From: Bacteroidota bacterium
GTDB taxonomy: Bacteria; Bacteroidota; Bacteroidia; UKL13-3
Assembly (NCBI GenBank): GCA_010027395.1
Contig: RGVD01000165.1
Location: 1 to 5,850 of the forward strand
Length of the DNA: 5,850 nucleotides
Reading direction: 5' to 3'
The notes beneath the pieces were generated by a model. It was not told the DNA's origin. It saw only the letters and a list, made by a program, of their open reading frames with translations, and ran no database searches. The position numbers and the translations under genes were made by a program. Positions 1-4,231 of this stretch are shown here, in pieces. How positions within the stretch are numbered: position 1 is the stretch's first letter; each line of letters begins with the position of its first letter.

Positions 1-4
1 AAAT

Positions 5-673
5 ATGATACATCAGAAGCATAATAAATTTTATTTTCTTCATATACCAAAAACTGGTGGAAGATTTATAAATATAAATATTATAGAACCCATTAGGAAC
101 TACCTAGAAAAAAATAATATTGAAATTTACCCAATGGGGGATGATATATTAAAACCCAACCATGATAATTGGAATACAAATTTTATTGATGATAATACCT
201 ACATTCTTACAATGTTTAGAGATCCAGCCAAACGCACAGTCAGTCACTTTATAGAAAATGAAAAAGGTGCTCCAGATTTTAATGAAAAAAATAACGTAAA
301 ATCTTTGCTTGAATGGGTAAAAGAAAACGAATTTACAAAAAATTTTCAATCAAAATCTCTTATTGTTAATAAAGCTGTAAATGAAGCAAATTTTAACTTT
401 GAAATAAAAAAAGAGCAATTGGATAAAAGATTAAAAAGAATTAATTTAATATTAAAGCATAAAAAAATGGACTATAATTATTGTTCAGACATACAAGCAA
501 AAATAACTAATGGATTAAATATTGGCAATTATAAAAATCCAAGATCAATATACAATGTAGGATTTTCAAGTACCGAATCTCAAACTCTATATAATCAATT
601 AAATGTAAAACAAATTGATTATTTATACGAAAATAGCGCTACGGATTCAGAAATATATTTTAGCCTTTTATGA
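5..673 (+). CDS. Sulfotransferase-family protein
   Basis: This 222-residue protein is probably a PAPS-dependent sulfotransferase, which moves a sulfate group onto a carbohydrate or other acceptor. Two family signatures are visible. FLHIPKTGG at residues 11-19 matches the 5'-phosphosulfate-binding loop near the N-terminus. RDPAKRTVSHF at residues 72-82 matches the 3'-phosphate-binding RDPxxRxxS motif. The middle (about 90-180) is Lys/Asn-rich and not diagnostic, and the C-terminus (NQLNVKQIDYLYE) resembles the final helix of these enzymes. The length is at the short end for the family. The ATG lies four bases from the window edge, so its ribosome-binding site cannot be seen and a start further upstream is not excluded. 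Five of its seven Arg codons are AGA and one is AGG. The acceptor cannot be predicted. The family call is fairly sure; activity is inferred. Confidence 0.75.
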   Translation: MIHQKHNKFYFLHIPKTGGRFININIIEPIRNYLEKNNIEIYPMGDDILKPNHDNWNTNFIDDNTYILTMFRDPAKRTVSHFIENEKGAPDFNEKNNVKSLLEWVKENEFTKNFQSKSLIVNKAVNEANFNFEIKKEQLDKRLKRINLILKHKKMDYNYCSDIQAKITNGLNIGNYKNPRSIYNVGFSSTESQTLYNQLNVKQIDYLYENSATDSEIYFSLL

Positions 674-677
674 ATGA

Positions 678-686
678 TGGTATAAT
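678..686 (+). promoter_or_regulatory. Extended -10 promoter, probably leaderless
   Basis: TGGTATAAT is a perfect extended -10 element (TGn plus TATAAT). It begins five bases after the sulfotransferase stop codon. The TATAAT ends six bases before the ATG at 693, so a transcript starting at the usual distance would begin at or next to that ATG. No good -35 hexamer is seen, as is usual for extended -10 promoters. No Shine-Dalgarno site precedes the ATG, which supports a leaderless mRNA. Confidence 0.6.
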
Positions 687-692
687 AATACT

Positions 693-1109
693 ATGGATAG
701 TGCCATGAAGATGTATGCTCAATCCCACGGATATCATTGGAATGTAGTAGGCAGGATGTTTAAGCAAGACCACGCCTTTCTTTTAGAAATTTATGAAGAT
801 GTATTCGATTCCATTGATACTTATGCAGAAAATATTCGCAAGCTTGGAGCAAAGGCTCCTTTTGGATTGATCCAGCTTCAAGCAAACAGTTCTCTTACAA
901 TAAATGATTCACTTGATCTATCTTCTAATCAAATGTTTCAAGAATTAATTAAAACCAATCTAGAAATTATTTCTAGGCTTAAAGATGCATGTGACATTGC
1001 CGATGAAGCAAGAGAGCAATCTGTTTTAAATTTCTTTGCAGATCGTTTAAATCAACACGAATTTTGGCATTGGCAATTAACCTCAACATTAAAGTCAACA
1101 GTAATATAA
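693..1109 (+). CDS. Dps-like ferroxidase (ferritin-like), short form
   Basis: This 138-residue protein matches the Dps family: shell-forming ferritin-like proteins that oxidise Fe(II) with peroxide, store iron and protect DNA. The core signature HWNVVGRMF at residues 15-23 and the following helix are clear. The four family ferroxidase ligands appear at the expected spacing: H15, H27 (12 later), D42 (27 later) and E46 (31 later). A C-terminal helix with DRLNQHEFWHWQL is also Dps-like. The usual length is 150-170 residues. The missing part is the N-terminal tail, which often binds DNA, and the first turns of helix A. The start is fixed: the frame is closed by a TGA at 675-677, and 693 is the only ATG before the signature. 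It has no Shine-Dalgarno site and lies just downstream of an extended -10 box, so it is probably leaderless. Iron/oxidant protection is inferred from the family. Confidence 0.85.
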   Translation: MDSAMKMYAQSHGYHWNVVGRMFKQDHAFLLEIYEDVFDSIDTYAENIRKLGAKAPFGLIQLQANSSLTINDSLDLSSNQMFQELIKTNLEIISRLKDACDIADEAREQSVLNFFADRLNQHEFWHWQLTSTLKSTVI

Positions 1110-1116
1110 ACTGTTA

Positions 1117-1145
1117 TTGACAAAACCTTATCAATAAAGTATATT
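1117..1145 (+). promoter_or_regulatory. Sigma-70-type promoter for tRNA-Arg
   Basis: A perfect -35 hexamer TTGACA (1117-1122) is followed after exactly 17 bases by TATATT (1140-1145), a near-consensus -10. Initiation would fall around 1152, a few bases before the mature 5' end of the tRNA at 1156. It is the strongest promoter in the window and begins eight bases after the dps-like stop codon. Confidence 0.85.
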
Positions 1146-1155
1146 TATATAACTT

Positions 1156-1228
1156 GCCTCTGTAGCTCAGAGGATAGAGCAAACGGTTTCTACCCGTAAG
1201 GTCAGGGGTTCAAATCCCTTCAGAGGTA
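1156..1228 (+). tRNA. tRNA-Arg (anticodon TCT)
   Basis: A complete 73-base cloverleaf can be folded by eye. The acceptor stem is 1156-1162 with 1221-1227, including a G1-U72 wobble. The D stem is GCTC/GAGC. The anticodon stem closes a TTTCTAC loop with anticodon TCT at 1189-1191. The variable loop has five bases, the T loop is TTCAAAT and the discriminator is A73. C35, A20 and A73 agree with known arginine identity elements. Weak points are an A27-A43 mismatch at the top of the anticodon stem and a G-U pair in the T stem. The 3' CCA is not encoded (the following bases are CA-ACA). It reads AGA and AGG, the Arg codons favoured by the neighbouring AT-rich genes, as phage tRNAs often do. Confidence 0.93.
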
Positions 1229-1252
1229 CAACAACTACTAACAAAGGAAATC

Positions 1253-1278
1253 AGCGCAATTGCTGCGCTTTTTGTTTT
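1253..1278 (+). terminator. Rho-independent terminator after tRNA-Arg
   Basis: AGCGCA (1253-1258) and TGCGCT (1264-1269) form a perfect six-base-pair GC-rich stem around a five-base loop. A T-rich run, TTTTTGTTTT, follows directly. It lies 24 bases beyond the tRNA and is in the right place to end its transcript. The same bases read in frame as part of the protease signal peptide (Ser-Ala-Ile-Ala-Ala-Leu-Phe-Val-Leu), so the hairpin and the coding sequence overlap. Confidence 0.7.
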
Positions 1279-2137
1279 ATCAACAGGAATTTCAAATGCT
1301 GTTGCAACTCCAAAAACTCTTGTAATTATTGATACAGGAGTAGATATGACTCATAATGCAATTAAGAAAAATATTTTTTACGAAGTCTGTTTTGCTGGAT
1401 ATAATTCATGTCCCAATAATCAGAACTTTATGGAAGGTCTAGGGGCAGCGACGGTAAATCAAAATATGCTTGCAAATAAAGAATGGATTCATGGAACCTC
1501 AGTGGCATCGGCTGCCACTCAAACAGATCCAAACGTAAAGATAATTGAAATCAGATGTGCTTCTTTGATAGGTAAAAACGGATACTTGAGTTGCAATCCA
1601 ACGTTATTTACCAATGCCTTGACTTGGGTATTTAATAATAAAGAAAAGTTTAATATTGGTGCAGTAGTTGCTCCATTATCTTTGTTTACTGGGTCCGCTT
1701 GTGTTCCAGTAAAAGCCCAATCTGATCTGATAACAAGCTTAAAGAGTGCTGGAATCCCAGTAATCTTGCCAACAGGAAATAATTTTAATTATAAATACAT
1801 TGGAAATCCTGCCTGTATTAAAGATTCAATTGCCATCACCTCGATAGATGACAAGGGTAGACTTGGGCTTTATGCAAACTACAGCAATCTAGATGAAGTT
1901 GATTTTGCAGCTCCAGGAAATATGTCTGTTGCAAAAATAAATAATACTTTTGAAAATGATTATGGAACTTCTTTATCCGTTGCAGTTTTTGGAGCAAATT
2001 GGTTAATGATTCAAAAGGCTAAAGGCTTAAACTACGATCAAGAATATAATCTACTCAAGAGTACATCAGTACCTGTAACTAACATCATGGTAAAAGTGAA
2101 TGTGCCTGCTGTAAATATTCAAGGAGCAATGAATTAA
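1259..2137 (+). CDS. Secreted subtilisin-like serine protease (S8), start codon uncertain
   Basis: This is a subtilase with an intact Asp-His-Ser triad. Asp lies in VIIDTGVD (codon 1331), His in HGTSVA (codon 1490) and Ser in YGTSLSVA (codon 1970). TGNN near 1778 supplies the likely oxyanion Asn, and FAAPGN is another family landmark. The first ATG is at 1346, but starting there would delete the catalytic Asp and a clear signal peptide (hydrophobic core AALFVLSTGIS, cleavage after AVA at about 1306). No ATG, GTG or TTG exists in frame between the TAG at 1175 and 1346. I place the start tentatively at ATT 1259, nine bases after AAGGAA at 1244-1249, giving 292 residues. ATC 1250 is another possibility, and a 5'-truncated gene is a third. 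Six cysteines in the mature part suggest disulfides and an extracellular role. The substrate is unknown. A terminator overlaps the 5' end. The stop shares one base with the next gene's ATG (TAATG). Confidence 0.82.
   Translation: MAALFVLSTGISNAVATPKTLVIIDTGVDMTHNAIKKNIFYEVCFAGYNSCPNNQNFMEGLGAATVNQNMLANKEWIHGTSVASAATQTDPNVKIIEIRCASLIGKNGYLSCNPTLFTNALTWVFNNKEKFNIGAVVAPLSLFTGSACVPVKAQSDLITSLKSAGIPVILPTGNNFNYKYIGNPACIKDSIAITSIDDKGRLGLYANYSNLDEVDFAAPGNMSVAKINNTFENDYGTSLSVAVFGANWLMIQKAKGLNYDQEYNLLKSTSVPVTNIMVKVNVPAVNIQGAMN
2121..2126 (+). promoter_or_regulatory. Ribosome-binding site of the small acidic gene
   Basis: AAGGAG lies ten bases before the ATG at 2137, inside the last codons of the protease gene. 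Together with the one-base TAATG overlap it indicates coupled translation from one mRNA. Confidence 0.7.
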
Positions 2138-2445
2138 TGGAAGAGTCATTTGACAATGAAGAGTTAATGGAATTTCTTAGAGAAGCAGGTGCTGTTGAGG
2201 TAGATGGTATAGATGATGACGGAGAGTTTATCTATAGCTTTAATATGCCTGTTCTAAAAGAAGTATTCCCACCACTTTTTGAAGCAATTGCACAAGATAT
2301 TGACAACTCTCTTATAGAGCTTTACAAAAAGGGTTTGATTGAAGTATCATATGATGAAGAGCTAAATGCTGAATTTAAGCTTTCTGATGAAGCAAAAGAA
2401 ATACTTACTGATATGGGCTTTAATGAACTGTTTGATGAAAATTAA
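2137..2445 (+). CDS. Small acidic protein of unknown function
   Basis: This 102-residue protein has no signal peptide or membrane segment and is strongly acidic, with clusters such as DGIDDDGE and a run of Glu/Asp at the N-terminus. I do not recognise a family. The second half reads as helix, helix and strand hairpin: ELYKKGLIEVSYDEE, then EFKLSDEAKEIL. This is reminiscent of a winged-helix C-terminal half, but that is a weak, pattern-level resemblance. The gene overlaps the protease stop by one base and has a good AAGGAG site at 2121-2126, so the two are probably one operon. A role linked to the protease, for example as a cytoplasmic partner, is possible but has no direct support. The high acidity could also mean a nucleic-acid mimic, which is speculation. 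Confidence 0.8.
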   Translation: MEESFDNEELMEFLREAGAVEVDGIDDDGEFIYSFNMPVLKEVFPPLFEAIAQDIDNSLIELYKKGLIEVSYDEELNAEFKLSDEAKEILTDMGFNELFDEN

Positions 2446-2462
2446 ACTTTTTAGTGTATAAT
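2432..2462 (+). promoter_or_regulatory. Putative promoter for the disordered/zinc-ribbon gene pair
   Basis: A perfect TATAAT at 2457-2462 sits in the only gap between the acidic gene and the next gene. The best -35 candidate is TTGATG at 2432-2437, but the 19-base spacing is long and it lies inside the upstream gene. Initiation near 2469 would give a leader of about 25 bases carrying the ribosome-binding site. Confidence 0.5.
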
Positions 2463-2480
2463 ATTATTAGTTAAGACTTT

Positions 2481-2490
2481 AAGGTAGGTG
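2481..2490 (+). promoter_or_regulatory. Ribosome-binding site
   Basis: AAGGTAGGTG, a Shine-Dalgarno sequence with one inserted base, ends four bases before the ATG at 2495 and supports that start. Confidence 0.6.
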
Positions 2491-2494
2491 AATT

Positions 2495-2728
2495 ATGGAC
2501 AACAATCAACAATCAAAGGGTGTAGTACAGCAACCAGCAAATCCTCCTGCAATCGTTTCACAGGCGGGTCCAGATGGTGGTCAAGTTTCTGCTCCCCAAA
2601 AGGATTTGGGTGTAAATAACCCTGGTACAGTTGCTACTGGAACGCCGTTTACTGGCAAAGATGTATCAATGACCACACCACAATATGCTGGTGGAAACAT
2701 TACTTCTACAGAAGCAGGATCTAAGTAA
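2495..2728 (+). CDS. Small disordered Pro/Gln/Gly-rich protein
   Basis: This 77-residue protein is built almost wholly from small and polar residues (Gly, Pro, Gln, Ala, Thr, Ser, Asn), with only a few charged ones. It has no Cys, no hydrophobic stretch long enough for a membrane helix, and no Leu-rich heptads, so it is probably unfolded on its own. Family and function are not recognised. It has its own putative promoter (TATAAT at 2457) and ribosome-binding site, and it directly abuts the zinc-ribbon gene, whose start follows its stop codon without a gap. Short proteins of this kind can be virion accessory or scaffold-like parts, but nothing here proves that. The good start signals and codon use like its neighbours argue that it is a real gene. 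Confidence 0.7.
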   Translation: MDNNQQSKGVVQQPANPPAIVSQAGPDGGQVSAPQKDLGVNNPGTVATGTPFTGKDVSMTTPQYAGGNITSTEAGSK

Positions 2729-3289
2729 TTGAATAGGATGAATTTTTACGAAGAAATGAAAAACTTTGTTGAAAAAGCAATAGGCACTTCTTCAAGTATA
2801 GACCAACCTAGAGACGAAAGAAATATTGAATTTTATGCTAGGGATGGCGGTGATATTATGACAAACACAACAGAACCAGACCCACAAGGAAATATTGCTG
2901 TAACAAAGGTAATTGATCAAATGACTCGTCCAACAAACGATGTTTCAGTTTCGGATGCACCAAACAATCCAGCAGTGGTTCCAGATCAGGCTACAATGGA
3001 TAGCTCTGCTACTTCTGCAATTGCTCCAACATCTGAAGAGATGGCTGAGGCAACAGAAGAAAATATTGAAAAGGCAGCAAATTGTCCTTCATGTGGTCAA
3101 GCAATGCCCGTAGAAAAGGCTGCTTCATGTTCAGATTGCGGTAAGTCTATGGATCTTTGCGATTGCATGTCAAAGGTTGCAGATGAACCAAAATCAAAAG
3201 AAGAAGCTGCTAAAGAAACTCCAGCAGACGAGAAAGCAGAAATGAAAAAGTCTATTTGGGGCGGAGCTTTTGCACCAGCAAGGCTTTAA
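2729..3289 (+). CDS. Zinc-ribbon-containing protein of unknown function
   Basis: This 186-residue protein has three parts. Residues 1-45 form a charged, helix-prone N-terminus (FYEEMKNFVEKAIG). Residues 46-115 are low-complexity and rich in Pro, Asn, Thr, Ala and Asp. A cysteine cluster follows: CPSCG at 119-123, CSDCG at 134-138 and CDC at 144-146. The first two pairs look like a four-Cys zinc ribbon, and the CDC gives two extra possible ligands. The tail is Lys/Glu/Ala-rich and ends in KKSIWGGAFAPARL. I know no exact family. I chose the TTG at 2729 because AGGA at 2716-2719 is nine bases upstream. An ATG at 2738 has only an adjacent AGG, and an in-frame ATG at 2858 would drop the N-terminal helix. 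The TTG directly follows the previous gene's TAA, so the two are probably co-translated. The product may act in the virion or bind nucleic acid; both are guesses. Confidence 0.75.
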   Translation: MNRMNFYEEMKNFVEKAIGTSSSIDQPRDERNIEFYARDGGDIMTNTTEPDPQGNIAVTKVIDQMTRPTNDVSVSDAPNNPAVVPDQATMDSSATSAIAPTSEEMAEATEENIEKAANCPSCGQAMPVEKAASCSDCGKSMDLCDCMSKVADEPKSKEEAAKETPADEKAEMKKSIWGGAFAPARL

Positions 3290-3311
3290 TAAAAAAACAA
3301 ATTAAAATAGT

Positions 3312-3347
3312 AGAATGGCGGTCTTTGACCGTCATTCTTCTTTTACT
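3312..3347 (+). terminator. Hairpin terminator after the zinc-ribbon gene
   Basis: AGAATGGCGGTC (3312-3323) pairs with GACCGTCATTCT (3327-3338) to give a 12-base-pair stem containing one G-U pair. The loop is TTT, and a T-rich stretch (TTCTTTTACT) follows. It lies 22 bases after the zinc-ribbon stop and should end that transcript. An A-rich run upstream means it may also work on the minus strand, where it could stop readthrough from the convergent arm. The T-run touches the ribosome-binding site of the next gene. Confidence 0.75.
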
Positions 3348-3353
3348 AGGAGG
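3348..3353 (+). promoter_or_regulatory. Ribosome-binding site deciding a GTG start
   Basis: AGGAGG is a full Shine-Dalgarno core four bases before GTG at 3358. It fixes the start of the SLOG-type gene there, since the reading frame stays open further upstream through the hairpin. Confidence 0.75.
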
Positions 3354-3357
3354 AATT

Positions 3358-3738
3358 GTGAGAATAGCGGTATTTGGTAGTAAGAATTGGTCTAACTATA
3401 ATGAAATAATTAGACAGATAAGTATTATGATTCAGGACTGGGTATTTGATCATCCAGAAGATAAAAAATTTGTTTTTGTGCATACGGGAATTCCTGGTGC
3501 AGAAAATATGATTACTGAATACATAGGAAAGACTGAAGTTTTCTTGCGTCAAAAAGGTTATTCAATTAAGGAAGAGATTGTTAGGGGAAATAAATCTGCC
3601 CCCCAATTAAATGATATTAATATCATAGAACGAGGGGCAGACTTAGCATTAATTTTTACTACTAATGGTTGCAAAAGAACCACCACCTGCCTTAATTTAG
3701 TTAAAGAATATGGAATTCCTTTTAAACTAATTAATTAA
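3358..3738 (+). CDS. SLOG-superfamily (DUF2493/YspA-like) protein
   Basis: This 126-residue, single-domain protein has a Rossmann-like layout typical of DUF2493 in the SLOG superfamily, whose members are thought to bind nucleotides or nucleotide-derived ligands. The N-terminus MRIAVFGSKNW matches the family's opening strand and Gly-Ser turn. FVHTGIPGAENMI in the middle fits the usual HGxxxGAD region, with Glu in place of Asp. GADLALIFTTNG, then a helix and YGIPFKLI, fit the final strands. The start is GTG at 3358 because AGGAGG is directly upstream. An earlier in-frame start would translate the hairpin. Such proteins occur widely in phages and near conflict or ADP-ribose-related genes; the ligand here is unknown. 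The gene lies alone after a terminator and its stop overlaps the convergent holin-like gene by four bases. Confidence 0.8.
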   Translation: MRIAVFGSKNWSNYNEIIRQISIMIQDWVFDHPEDKKFVFVHTGIPGAENMITEYIGKTEVFLRQKGYSIKEEIVRGNKSAPQLNDINIIERGADLALIFTTNGCKRTTTCLNLVKEYGIPFKLIN

Positions 3739-4031
3739 CCTTGCGCTTTCTTGTCGACCGTACTAAAAGCTGAATTAATTTCATTAATTGTAAGCTTTCC
3801 ATCGTCAAGAAATGCACGAGCAAGCCTTTCAATAACTGTAGCTACGCCCAAAAGACCAGCCATAAGGACTGCGGTGATTGTATCTATGCCCATGACAGCG
3901 CCAGCTCCAATGACGCCTAAGCCAGAAGCAGCAAATACAGCAACAATACGCATGATGATGTTGTTAATCGACGCAACAGCTCCCCCACCCAGTTCTTGTG
4001 GCTCTTTTATATCTGTAATTTTCTTTGCCAT
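3735..4031 (-). CDS. Holin-like small membrane protein
   Basis: This 98-residue protein has a polar N-terminus and two adjacent Gly/Ala-rich hydrophobic segments at about residues 27-49 and 52-68. A polar C-terminus carries FLDDGKLTINEI, which resembles half of an EF-hand loop (the D-G-x-L-x-x-x-E pattern). Small size, two helices and a charged tail fit phage holins of the r1t-like kind, which open the cell membrane so that lysins can act. The position after a membrane protein and a long fibre-like protein fits too. No endolysin is visible in the window, so the holin call rests on architecture alone. AAGGAGG (complement of 4039-4045) lies seven bases before the ATG. The ATG overlaps the upstream gene's stop by one base. 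At its 3' end it shares TTAA with the stop of the SLOG-type gene. Confidence 0.75.
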   Translation of the reverse strand: MAKKITDIKEPQELGGGAVASINNIIMRIVAVFAASGLGVIGAGAVMGIDTITAVLMAGLLGVATVIERLARAFLDDGKLTINEINSAFSTVDKKAQG

Positions 4032-4231
4032 TATTTTTCCTCCTTATCTTTTGGTTTTCTTAAACGGAATGTTGCAATCCACATAAATAAAGCTATGAGA
4101 AGCGCATCACCCACAACTGTTTTTGCAGATCCAGTTAAAACCAACCACGCTGCAAATAATCCAACAAATGTCCAAATTTGTTCAGATAAATCTGAAAATA
4201 GATCACGGATAAATTTAATTAATTTTTTCAT
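4031..4231 (-). CDS. Two-helix small membrane protein
   Basis: This 66-residue protein has a basic, amphipathic N-terminus (MKKLIKFIRDLF), hydrophobic segments at about residues 19-34 and 38-54, and a highly charged tail (RLRKPKDKEEK). With both charged ends on the same side, it would form a membrane hairpin with its termini probably in the cytoplasm. I recognise no named family. Its place between a fibre-like gene and a holin-like gene suggests a second holin, antiholin or spanin-accessory role, which is an inference from context. The ATG overlaps the TGA of the upstream gene (ATGA), and AGGAGG lies five bases before it, so translation is coupled. Its own stop overlaps the next ATG by one base. 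Confidence 0.8.
   Translation of the reverse strand: MKKLIKFIRDLFSDLSEQIWTFVGLFAAWLVLTGSAKTVVGDALLIALFMWIATFRLRKPKDKEEK
4039..4045 (-). promoter_or_regulatory. Ribosome-binding site of the holin-like gene
   Basis: On the minus strand this reads AAGGAGG, a full Shine-Dalgarno sequence seven bases before the ATG. It lies inside the last codons of the upstream membrane-protein gene. Confidence 0.8.

Noticed and set aside
149..349. Minus-strand open frame of 66 codons inside the sulfotransferase gene
   Set aside because: It lies wholly within a gene with clear family motifs on the other strand, and its Phe/Ile/Lys-rich product is what AT-rich antisense gives.
1346..1348. ATG 1346 as the protease start
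   Set aside because: It would remove the catalytic Asp and the signal peptide that are plainly encoded upstream in the same frame.
3256..3357. Longer start for the SLOG-type gene
   Set aside because: It would overlap the zinc-ribbon gene and translate through the hairpin, while AGGAGG marks GTG 3358.
3346..3552. Minus-strand open frame opposite the SLOG-type gene
   Set aside because: It is the antisense of a recognised domain and has no family motif.
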